The notes beneath the pieces are model-generated. The model ran no database searches. It saw only the letters and a list, made by a program, of their open reading frames with translations, and was not told the DNA's origin. The position numbers were made by a program, and so were the translations under genes. A stretch of DNA of 22,725 bases from contig JBCBSS010000134.1 in the NCBI GenBank assembly GCA_039819065.1, positions 1 to 22,725 on the forward strand. Reading direction: 5' to 3'. Shown piece after piece: positions 16,534 through 22,725 of the stretch. How positions within the stretch are numbered: the first letter of the stretch is position 1; every line of letters begins with the position of its first letter. This DNA comes from JBCBSS01 sp039819065. Lineage in GTDB: Bacteria > Bacteroidota > Bacteroidia > Cytophagales > Cyclobacteriaceae.

Positions 16534-17793
16534 CTAAGTCAGAAAATCTTGTAATAAATCCAATACCTCAAAACCAATAGCACTTGCATCAAGCTCGGTA
16601 TATGTGTTTCCCACTTTGTTGACTTTCCGTTCCAGTGAGATGTTTTGTCGGTATCCTGATGATGCTCCAAACCTGATGTTGTTTTCACATACCAGGTAAG
16701 TACCTTCACGTTCAGGGTGTCGGTTGTCTCCGAGAGCCACTACATCTCCATGATTGATTAGTCTTTCACCAAAGGTTTCCAGTGTTCCTTTGTATCCTGT
16801 AAAGCGATGGACTTTCCTAAACCTTTCGGCAACAGCGGCCAGATCTGAACCTGAAAGCCCTTCGTACCCGTCGAGTCTTTTGACGCGAGCTGATCCGCTG
16901 CCAATGTTTGTGAGAAAAGCCCTTCCCTTCATAGTCGGGCTAAGTGGGTTGACAATATTAGCTGCCAGCGGTGTACCGTATGCTTCCACAACCAAAGGGT
17001 GATCGTCGAAATGCACATAGTCTAGATTGTGGCTGATAATGTTTTCTTGAAAATGTAGGTCGACTTCTTTTCTACCAATAGATAAACCATCGATCACATC
17101 AATGCCATCCCTCCATCCTACATAAAGTGTTTCTTCTCTGAACCAGCTATAGATCGAGTAGTATTGCTTGAACTCTTCCAGCAGTGCATAAGCGGTATTC
17201 TGTTTGACGGCTCCTGTAGGGAAACGATAGTTGCCTAATTTTACCCGTCTTCCAAAGTTATCGAGTGTTCGCACCCTAAAATCAAGGCTGAAATCTTGGA
17301 ATCTACTTTGTCCGGTTACTGCCTGCCCGGCATAGAGTGATATCACCGTAGGAATTACTGGTAATACATAACTGATCAAGTCCCCTCCTATGATAGGAAT
17401 GTTGGATACGGCCAAAGAATACAAATCGGGATCGATGGCTGCATACTTTAAGAACCAGCTCTTGTCTTCGCATTCGATCTTAACCGGTGCATCCGGGTAT
17501 ATCTTGTTAATGTATCCCACGAAAGCAGTTTCCAGATTGTCATCATAACCCAGTTCAACAGTGACTTTATCTCCTCTGGCCAATACAGGGTTTGTTCTGG
17601 AGTCATTGACCAACCGAGTACCTCCCTCCCATCTCAGGTTCCTGGGAAACGTAATCTCACAGGTATCGGTAAGTGACTTCCAACTGGTTTTGATGTTCAC
17701 ATCAGTAACAAAATCAAATTCATACCGCTGTGATCCCCTGCCTCCAATTCTAGGGTTAGTCTCAATAGTGATATGTGAACTAAGTTTAAACAT
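16534..17793 (-). CDS. gpD-like baseplate hub protein
   Basis: This 419-residue protein resembles the hub proteins of contractile tails (P2 gpD, Mu gp44, T4 gp27). It opens with a beta barrel: VNIKTSWKSLTDTCEITFPR, then ARGDKVTVELGYDDNLETAF, VGYINKI and KIECEDKSWFLK. The middle contains LLEEFKQYYSIYSWFREETL and YVGWR, and the end has GDVVALGDNRHPEREGTYLV with a final strand RQNISLER. It should trimerise at the tube end and carry the spike encoded next. It begins at a TGATG overlap with the DUF6046-like gene. No lysozyme domain is fused to it. Confidence 0.86.
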   Translation of the reverse strand: MFKLSSHITIETNPRIGGRGSQRYEFDFVTDVNIKTSWKSLTDTCEITFPRNLRWEGGTRLVNDSRTNPVLARGDKVTVELGYDDNLETAFVGYINKIYPDAPVKIECEDKSWFLKYAAIDPDLYSLAVSNIPIIGGDLISYVLPVIPTVISLYAGQAVTGQSRFQDFSLDFRVRTLDNFGRRVKLGNYRFPTGAVKQNTAYALLEEFKQYYSIYSWFREETLYVGWRDGIDVIDGLSIGRKEVDLHFQENIISHNLDYVHFDDHPLVVEAYGTPLAANIVNPLSPTMKGRAFLTNIGSGSARVKRLDGYEGLSGSDLAAVAERFRKVHRFTGYKGTLETFGERLINHGDVVALGDNRHPEREGTYLVCENNIRFGASSGYRQNISLERKVNKVGNTYTELDASAIGFEVLDLLQDFLT

Positions 17794-18422
17794 CAGCCTA
17801 TCTCCTGGGTTATTCTAGCCTCTAATGGCGTATCCGAAATACAACTGAGTGTGAATTCCTGTACATTTTGATAGCCTTCAGTCATTGGAAAACTATATGA
17901 TTGGATTACCAGCCTCGTGATGCCAAAGACATTGTTTAGAAAAGGGCTGATCACACCAATCTCTGAAGGCAACTTAGCCAATTGTATTAGTCTAGAGGTA
18001 AGCTCTTCGGGGTAAAGATTGGGATTCTCATTCACCAGTGAACCGCGCACATTGACTTGAAAATCACCGTCTGCCACGTATTCTTTGATGGTACCATTCC
18101 TACCCTGAACGGCAGTAGTGATGATGTTTCTGGTCATAGACACATCAAACAAAGCGGTCTCAACAATGACTGCCTCAGCTATGGTGCCCACCCTGATAGA
18201 ACTTAGATCAAACCTACCTCTCAGTGCGCTGGGTATTGGGAATAGTTGCAAAGATGAAAATACCGGTGTTCCCAGATAGGATTGAGGCAAGCCCGCATTA
18301 TCTGGTTGGTCTCTCTGCTGAGGAAAGGCATTGGCCCTTATCTCCAGCGACTCATCTGGCACCTCGTACACAACTGCCCTGTCGGAATCCAGTTTTAGAT
18401 CGGTTCTAATTTTAAAGTTCAT
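17793..18422 (-). CDS. DUF6046-like tail/baseplate protein
   Basis: This encodes 209 residues. It has the features I associate with DUF6046 proteins of Bacteroidota phages: a YLGTPVFSSLQLFP strand pair, ETALFDVSMTRNIITTAVQG, then RNGTIKEYVADGDFQVNVRG and a Pro-containing helix YPEELTSRLIQLAKL. Members lie between the tape measure and hub genes, as here, and are thought to form a ring at the tube's lower end. The beta-rich C-terminus ends EFTLSCISD. The gene starts 24 bp after the tape measure stop and overlaps the hub gene by one base. Confidence 0.82.
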   Translation of the reverse strand: MNFKIRTDLKLDSDRAVVYEVPDESLEIRANAFPQQRDQPDNAGLPQSYLGTPVFSSLQLFPIPSALRGRFDLSSIRVGTIAEAVIVETALFDVSMTRNIITTAVQGRNGTIKEYVADGDFQVNVRGSLVNENPNLYPEELTSRLIQLAKLPSEIGVISPFLNNVFGITRLVIQSYSFPMTEGYQNVQEFTLSCISDTPLEARITQEIG

Positions 18423-18446
18423 ATCTATTTTTCAATCCGCTGTGGT

Positions 18447-19571
18447 TTACCATTCTTTTTCAATTTCCTCATTAAGGAGTATCAGTAATTTCTCTTTGAT
18501 TACTTCTTTGATCTTATCTGCTCCCATCTGGACATTCTCACTATGGATATGTATTTCCTCAACCAGGCTATTCATACTTATCTGCAATGCTTTGCTTTTC
18601 CGATTGTCGTTCTTCAGATCGTAATCTGTATTACCTGGCGTTTGCCCCAGTTTATAAACCGGTATGGCATCATTGCCTATCGTATGACTGGGATTACCCT
18701 CTTTGTCATTCACCGAAGTGGTATTGATCAGTTGATTGCGAACAGCTGTGTGCTCAAACTGTCCAATGGCATTAACCACCGAGTTACTGAGGGTATACCC
18801 GGTTTGGTAGTCTGCACTGGCATAGTTTTCAGATGCTTTGACATTATTTATCGCCCAGTTCAATTGTTGGATATCAACACCACCATCGTAGCCCAGCATT
18901 TTAATCTCTTCTACCCGATGAAGCATTTTCTGGACATATTGAGTATTCAGCAGGCTTCTTAAAGCACCTTTACTCTCATGAAAAGTATCGAAATGATACT
19001 CACGCAGCGCACTTGATTTTTCTTTCTCTGATGTACTCAGATTAAGGCTTTCATATTCATTGCCTGTCGTTATTGGCAGGGCAGATGGTTTTTCAGCTAT
19101 AAACCCTCCTGGTATTATACTATTGGTAGAAGTACTGTTTGAAGTATCAGTGCCAAGAATAAAATTGAAGTGTTCGATTTGCTTCAAAGCATTTCGGAAC
19201 TGATTATTAATCAGCGATATCTGCGAATGAAAATGCTGTCCAAACCGATGACTTCTGTTGCTGGTCCGGTTTGTAATGATCGTCAGGTCGTTAACTGTCG
19301 AGTTAGCATTACTTGCTGTTTTTATCCTATCACCATGATAATGACTGACCTGATGATCAGCCTTCTGAACTCCTTGTTTAGACTCGATAGGATGATCAGG
19401 TTCCTGAAGAGTAGTACCCGAGTTGAAAAAGCCTGGTACTACCATCCCCTCTACTACATCAAGCTGGTCCTGAAAGTCAACAATTTGCTTCACAGACTGC
19501 GGCAACAGTTGCTGGGCCTTGTTGAACTTCTCAAGAGAAGCTATCAGGTCGTAAGTAGAGTCATTTATCAT
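18447..19571 (-). CDS. Very short tape measure protein
   Basis: This 374-residue protein occupies the tape-measure slot between the frameshifting assembly chaperone and the hub genes. Its C-terminus (about 325-374: KALQISMNSLVEEIHIHSEN, then GADKIKEVIKEKLLILLNEE) resembles the conserved ending of Bacteroidota phage tape measures. The N-terminus is helical, and the middle is rich in Asn, Ser, Thr and His. It has no long hydrophobic segment and no peptidoglycan hydrolase, both common in phage tape measures. At about 0.15 nm per residue for a helix this length would set a tail of roughly 55 nm. Such a short tape with a complete baseplate suggests a tailocin or a very short contractile tail. Function is inferred mainly from position and C-terminus. 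Confidence 0.75.
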   Translation of the reverse strand: MINDSTYDLIASLEKFNKAQQLLPQSVKQIVDFQDQLDVVEGMVVPGFFNSGTTLQEPDHPIESKQGVQKADHQVSHYHGDRIKTASNANSTVNDLTIITNRTSNRSHRFGQHFHSQISLINNQFRNALKQIEHFNFILGTDTSNSTSTNSIIPGGFIAEKPSALPITTGNEYESLNLSTSEKEKSSALREYHFDTFHESKGALRSLLNTQYVQKMLHRVEEIKMLGYDGGVDIQQLNWAINNVKASENYASADYQTGYTLSNSVVNAIGQFEHTAVRNQLINTTSVNDKEGNPSHTIGNDAIPVYKLGQTPGNTDYDLKNDNRKSKALQISMNSLVEEIHIHSENVQMGADKIKEVIKEKLLILLNEEIEKEW

Positions 19572-19627
19572 AATAATAATCAGTTTTTGAAGTGCTCAAA
19601 TCAATTGATGATCACTAAGTCAGAGGG

Positions 19628-19648
19628 GGAGTATTAGTCTAATACTCC
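19628..19648. repeat. Perfect 10-bp palindrome over the frameshift-product stop codon
   Basis: Arms 19628-19637 and 19639-19648 pair exactly around a single base. The TAG that ends the -1 frame of the chaperone is at 19639-19641. No T tract follows on the minus strand, so it does not look like a terminator. It may slow ribosomes, protect the mRNA, or be chance. Confidence 0.6.
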
Positions 19649-20174
19649 TCTTCCGTCCTGTTTTCCTGCTCTATAAGCCATCTCAGGTCTTCACAATACA
19701 TGGCATATTGTTCATCAGTCAATGCATTGATCTCAGCCTGTGACATCTTATAGTAATACCTAAGCCTTGCATTCCAGAGGCGGAGGAAACTGGTTTCCTT
19801 GTTTATTACCGCCCCCTCGAACGCTTTTTTAGCTTGGCTACTTTATCAGTGATGATCTGATCTACCACCTTATGCAGCGCATACCGGATCTTAGGGCTTT
19901 CCTCAAGAAATGCTTGTCCGTTGAGTATGGTGTTGTTGATGATGAAATCATTATAGCCCACTATGTTCTTATCGAAAAGAAAACTATTAGAGGCTTCAAT
20001 GATCATTCTGGCAGGTTGCCTGAACCAGAATTCATTATCGTCGATCTCAAAGCAGATCAACTCACCATATTGCTCCTCCCATCGGTCCAGCAGTTCTTCT
20101 GATGGACGACCCATCTCTTCTACTTTCAGTGACTGGCTGGTTTTGTGATTGGATTTAACTTCAGTTTCTACCAT
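19639..20174 (-). CDS. Tail assembly chaperone, long form made by -1 frameshift
   Basis: This is the predicted 178-residue fusion. The first 117 codons are read in the frame that starts at 20174. The ribosome then slips back one base at the A AAA AAG heptamer (19824-19830) and continues 61 codons to the TAG at 19639-19641. The extension begins AFEGAVINKETSFLRLWNAR and includes MSQAEINALTDEQYAMYCED, a plausible folded helical domain with no other explanation. This is the gpG/gpGT (lambda) and gpE/E+E' (P2) arrangement, in which the long form recruits the tape measure during tube assembly. Position between tube and tape measure genes fits exactly. Confidence 0.85.
19777..19830 (-). promoter_or_regulatory. 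-1 programmed ribosomal frameshift site with downstream hairpin
   Basis: On the minus strand the zero-frame codons are CTA AAA AAG CGT, giving the canonical X XXY YYZ heptamer A AAA AAG at 19824-19830. Five bases later a structure can form. Outer arms at 19809-19818 and 19777-19783 pair (GAGG...CGG with CCGCCTC, with three bulged G). Inside is a perfect 6-bp hairpin, 19785-19798 (GGAAAC/GTTTCC with a 2-base centre, or 5 bp with a 4-base loop). Spacing and structure are as expected for a frameshift stimulator. Confidence 0.85.
19806..20174 (-). CDS. Tail assembly chaperone, short form (zero frame)
   Basis: This 122-residue protein is read without frameshifting. I place the start at the ATG at 20174 (MVETEVKSNHKTS), because the TTG two codons earlier is less likely. 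The core includes WEEQYGELICFEIDDNEFWF, RQPARMIIEASN and a helical segment with RYALHKVVDQIITDK, and it ends KLKKRSRGR. The basic tail is the product of failure to slip at the heptamer. In known systems the short form is made in excess and coats the tape measure. It lies 25 bp after the tube gene. Confidence 0.85.
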   Translation of the reverse strand: MVETEVKSNHKTSQSLKVEEMGRPSEELLDRWEEQYGELICFEIDDNEFWFRQPARMIIEASNSFLFDKNIVGYNDFIINNTILNGQAFLEESPKIRYALHKVVDQIITDKVAKLKKRSRGR

Positions 20175-20199
20175 TTTCAATTACTTAAACTGGTTTTAC

Positions 20200-20643
20200 T
20201 TAAACTTCTTTTGAGGTCCACTCTATGTGGGAAGCACATATTTCGTATTGTACTTCTACCTTGGTATCCCCTTGCTTGATGTCACGCTTATTGCCTTTGA
20301 AGCGACAGTTGCGCACCACATGTGAGATAGGTGTGCCAACAGATCCAACGGGCAGGTAGGTCACAACCATGTCAAACTCTGGGATCTCCTGCAATCTGCC
20401 TTTAGGTGCCCTTTGCACAAGGCCATCAGCCTCCTCCGCAAGCAGCGTCAAGCTGGCCTTCGTTTCTACTTTGCCAAAACCGCGGCTCACCGGATAATTA
20501 CCTTTACCATAGTTGTCGACAATCTCCTGCATATCCTCGTAAGAGACGGAAGTAATGCCCACAATTGGGGTATTTAAAACATTGACAGTGAGCTGGGCCC
20601 ATGACACCGATTCACCGTTGATTAATGGGGTTTCATTAGCCAT
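20200..20643 (-). CDS. Tail tube protein
   Basis: This 147-residue protein has the size and beta-rich layout of contractile-tail tube proteins: GESVSWAQLTVNVLNTPIVG, ITSVSYEDMQEIVDNYGKG, then a KASLTLLAEEADGL strand-helix region and a final pair NCRFKGNKRDIKQGDTKVEV and QYEICASHIEW. The 'G-G...P..RGFG' turn before KASLTL resembles XkdM-like tube proteins. It follows the sheath gene by 49 bp, the usual sheath-tube order. It should stack as hexamers inside the sheath. The start ATG (MANETP) has an A-rich upstream region without a Shine-Dalgarno. Confidence 0.88.
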   Translation of the reverse strand: MANETPLINGESVSWAQLTVNVLNTPIVGITSVSYEDMQEIVDNYGKGNYPVSRGFGKVETKASLTLLAEEADGLVQRAPKGRLQEIPEFDMVVTYLPVGSVGTPISHVVRNCRFKGNKRDIKQGDTKVEVQYEICASHIEWTSKEV

Positions 20644-20692
20644 AACTTTCTTATTTTTTCGTTACTTGATGTTTAATGATTTGAATTGATTT

Positions 20693-21853
20693 TTATGCTT
20701 CGAGTCTGGCAGCAAAGCTTACTTCTACTTTGATGACCCTGGCTACACCTACCGGTACAAGCTGTACATTGACCAAAAGCTCTGAGCTGGAAAGCACGTC
20801 CTGATTTTCGTCAATAGCGACATCGTAATCGGATAGCTCACCGTCTTTTCTCATCTCTTCCAATGGCCTGTTGCCCAGACGTTCAAAAGCTTTGACAGTA
20901 TCGAAGGCAAGTGTACCATCTCCGTTAACTCTAAGTGGAGAGTTCAATTGAGGAATGAGTGCGGAGCGCATACCGCGAATGGCCTTGTCTACCGTTCTAT
21001 TGTTTTCTATAAAAGCAAAATCGCTGGTAGGATCAGATGCTGTGTAGCTGTCGTTGAAGTAGCTACCGCTAATACCGATATGCTTTCTGAGGAAGATATA
21101 TCCTTTATTGGAAATATCATCAAGTTGGCTTTGTTCTACACCTTTGTACGCATCTCCCGTCGCGAATGCCAAAGTATCAAGTTCTGGTGATGTGACCACG
21201 TTGTACTCTTGTACCCATCCAATATTCTCATGAACCTGGGCACTGGATATTGTTCCGAGGCAGGCGCCAAGGCAAGTCACGGACTGATTGGTAGCAGTAG
21301 CAAGTTGGCTCCCTAAGGCACCACCATCCTCTCCCACTACCACACTCACTTTGAAGTTAGAGCTATTGGGCAATGTAAGGTCGGCAAGGCTGGCCAAATC
21401 GGTATTCCTGAAGTTGGCACCTAAAAGAACCGACAAAGGTTGGTGTGCGGTTTCTAACAATTCAGCTTGGGCTTGAAGGGAATTCACTTGCGTTTCTGCA
21501 AAGTCATCGCTGACAAAGACACCGAGTTGTCTGATTCTACCATCAGCTTCAGTTTGCATGGTAAAAACTTCTGCAAAATCAGTCGGCGCAGTGTCGAATA
21601 TTCCTACCCAAAGGGCTCCACTTGCATTAGTTCTGAAGAACTCAGCGATATGATAGTGCATTACCCTAGTGGCATCGTTATCTGCTACTATGCCTAGCGC
21701 CTCAGCCTCTCTTAGGCTGAAAACCTGCTGCACACTGTCTGCACCGAAATCGGCTGGGGGAGTGCCGTAAAAAAGCAAACCAGAAATGTGGTCTTCGCCG
21801 GGGGCGGTCCTTACCAACCCACCATCTCTCTTAATAAATACTACGTCATTCAT
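20693..21853 (-). CDS. Contractile tail sheath (DUF2586-like)
   Basis: This 386-residue protein resembles the DUF2586 family of Bacteroidota phage and tailocin sheaths. The N-terminus has KRDGGLVRTAPGEDHISGLL (8-27), the family's typical opening. Residues 251-275 (GYIFLRKHIGISGSYFNDSY) and 279-293 (FAFIENNRTVDKAIR) match the conserved sheath C-terminal region, where an Asn-Arg-x-x-D-K helix precedes the last domain. Residues 363-380 form a final strand (VQLVPVGVARVIKVEVSF). It is compact compared with P2/T4 sheaths. It lies upstream of the tube and downstream of the tail terminator, the normal order in myovirus-type tails. It shows the tail is contractile. Confidence 0.88.
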   Translation of the reverse strand: MNDVVFIKRDGGLVRTAPGEDHISGLLFYGTPPADFGADSVQQVFSLREAEALGIVADNDATRVMHYHIAEFFRTNASGALWVGIFDTAPTDFAEVFTMQTEADGRIRQLGVFVSDDFAETQVNSLQAQAELLETAHQPLSVLLGANFRNTDLASLADLTLPNSSNFKVSVVVGEDGGALGSQLATATNQSVTCLGACLGTISSAQVHENIGWVQEYNVVTSPELDTLAFATGDAYKGVEQSQLDDISNKGYIFLRKHIGISGSYFNDSYTASDPTSDFAFIENNRTVDKAIRGMRSALIPQLNSPLRVNGDGTLAFDTVKAFERLGNRPLEEMRKDGELSDYDVAIDENQDVLSSSELLVNVQLVPVGVARVIKVEVSFAARLEA

Positions 21854-21893
21854 TTTATATTAGGGTTATGTTTTGTAGTTACTTTATACATGA

Positions 21894-22463
21894 TCAATTG
21901 TTTGTGATTTGAATTTTCCCGGTCACGTTTTTGGTGATCGAGATATTGTCAACCTCAAGGTTTTCAGGGTCTGTATTGACGAACTGTGTATCTTGATGGG
22001 TTGAGGTATCGGTATGAACGGTCTCATAAGTCAATTCAAATACAAGGAGCCTGTCATAGTCCCTGTCTTGATTACCAGTTTCCCCAATGTCTTCATCTAT
22101 CCATTGATTTTCTTCTTTGCGTATGAATCGCGTGAAGTTTGATATCTCTATACCTTGAAGGTTTCTGTGGATGGTTTCCTTGAGATCGAGGAACTCCAAC
22201 GCCCTGTCAGTGTCTGATCGGCCATTGTTGGCGAAGATTTCATCAGCAATGTGAAAGATGATTTGAAAAGTACCTTTCTGAATGCCCCTGCCAAGCTGAA
22301 TGTATTCTGCAGTCTTGAATTCGACCAATACCACTGGATAGGGCAAGGGCCGGTTGTTTCTCTTTTCTAATTGGTTGTTGTATATATCTACGAACAATTC
22401 GTCGTTGCCCGGTAAGTCAATCGCTTCTAATGTAGTCTTTAGTACTTCAAATAATTCACGCAT
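21894..22463 (-). CDS. Tail terminator / tail completion-like protein
   Basis: This 189-residue protein opens the operon. I choose the ATG at 22463 (MRELFEVLKTTLEAID), because GGAG lies 5 bases upstream, one of the few Shine-Dalgarno matches here; a longer reading from a TTG at 22505 lacks one. The core PLPYPVVLVEFKTAEYIQLG followed by QKGTFQIIFHIADEIFANNG and a helix LEFLDLKETIHRNLQG resembles proteins that cap phage tails. A later VFELTYETVH strand and an acidic, Asp/Thr-rich tail complete it. In contractile phage tails this gene sits just before the sheath, as here. Similarity is by fold pattern rather than by a diagnostic motif. Confidence 0.78.
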   Translation of the reverse strand: MRELFEVLKTTLEAIDLPGNDELFVDIYNNQLEKRNNRPLPYPVVLVEFKTAEYIQLGRGIQKGTFQIIFHIADEIFANNGRSDTDRALEFLDLKETIHRNLQGIEISNFTRFIRKEENQWIDEDIGETGNQDRDYDRLLVFELTYETVHTDTSTHQDTQFVNTDPENLEVDNISITKNVTGKIQITNN

Positions 22464-22690
22464 AATTCTCCAGTTACTGTAAATAAGCGGCTCTACAGAG
22501 TGCAATTTTTTAATAAGAAAATCTCCTAATGGTGGTTATCGAAAAAAAACGTATCAGATCATAAACAATATGATACTATCCGACATTATCTACTTACCTG
22601 ATTTCTACAGGCCATAAGATTTTACCGATGATTTATGTACTAAAATTACGAAGATGACGGTTAAAATATAAAATGCTCTTGCAAGGATGC
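22464..22690 (-). promoter_or_regulatory. Upstream leader/promoter region of the tail operon with nested palindromes
   Basis: This stretch of about 220 bp without a gene must hold the operon promoter if transcription starts here. No strong TTTG / TAnnTTTG promoter is evident; TAATTTTA on the minus strand near 22645-22652 is a weak -7 candidate. At 22551-22576 there are nested inverted repeats: GTATCA/TGATAC (22551-22556, 22571-22576) and ATCATA/TATGAT (22558-22563, 22569-22574). They lie about 90 bp upstream of the start codon and could be an operator, but this is inference. Confidence 0.4.
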
Positions 22691-22725
22691 GTGAAAAACT
22701 CACGCATCTTGCGTGAGTTTTTCAC
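22686..22725. terminator. Bidirectional terminator-like inverted repeats at the right edge
   Basis: A perfect 15-bp inverted repeat (22691-22705 with 22711-22725, 5-base loop) has A5 in one arm and T5 in the other, so it reads as a terminator on both strands. A second 9-bp perfect repeat (22686-22694 with 22700-22708, 5-base loop) overlaps it, so the two hairpins are mutually exclusive. It probably closes the neighbouring transcription unit and isolates the tail operon. The window ends exactly at the last base of the repeat. Confidence 0.75.

Noticed and set aside
18543..18962. Plus-strand frame of 139 codons opposite the tape measure
   Set aside because: It lies antisense to the tape measure gene within a tight minus-strand operon and resembles no family; treated as a shadow.
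12476..22463. Extracellular contractile injection system (Afp/PVC/MAC type)
   Set aside because: No AAA+ ATPase, no paired sheath paralogues and no toxin cargo genes are present. The frameshifting chaperone, DUF6046-like protein and order of genes point to a phage-type tail.

Overview
The window is a single-direction (minus-strand) contractile phage-tail locus, read from the right end (about 22.46 kb) to the left end (about 0.27 kb). The host is most likely a member of the Bacteroidota, probably a marine Cytophagales-like bacterium. The reasons are A/T-rich upstream regions with almost no Shine-Dalgarno sequences, a six-repeat BACON-type protein, DUF2586- and DUF6046-like tail proteins typical of Bacteroidota phages, and a TTAGATN heptamer tandem repeat. 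I see no credible gene on the plus strand.

Layout in transcription order. 22725-22464: a perfect hairpin terminator followed by a leader with nested palindromes. 22463-19639: tail terminator-like protein, DUF2586-type sheath, tube, and a tail-assembly chaperone with an in-frame A AAA AAG slippery site that extends it by 61 codons in the -1 frame. 19571-13243: a very short tape measure, a DUF6046-like protein, a gpD-like hub, a gpV-like spike with six exact 20-residue repeats, a small unknown protein, gp25/gpW-like wedge, LysM (gpX-like), baseplate J, and a gpI-position protein. 13246-9368: a fibre-base/connector protein, a BACON-repeat protein, a zinc-ribbon plus degenerate prolyl-hydroxylase-fold protein, and a small helical protein. 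A rho-independent terminator at 9321-9353 closes this part.

9320-271: a second unit devoted to host recognition. It has a leader ending in six 7-bp repeats 13 bp before the start codon, a 1458-residue fibre with a YadA-head-like domain and ten 46-47-residue repeats, a 1075-residue LamG/discoidin-like multi-lectin, a 318-residue mini-fibre that shares the N-terminus and one repeat of the long fibre but ends in an S74 auto-cleaving chaperone, and a 68-residue protein. A second clear terminator (211-235) ends the locus.

The tail genes should build a short contractile tail: sheath, tube and tape measure, then hub, spike and wedges, then fibres and adhesins. The unit contains no terminase, portal, capsid, holin, endolysin, integrase or replication gene, and terminators bound both ends. 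It could therefore be a self-contained R-type tailocin of Bacteroidota rather than a full prophage; DNA beyond the right edge decides this. The most notable points are the -1 frameshift site, the short tape measure, the paired fibre paralogues with a possible phase-variable leader, the Zn-ribbon/degenerate hydroxylase protein, and the repeat-built spike.
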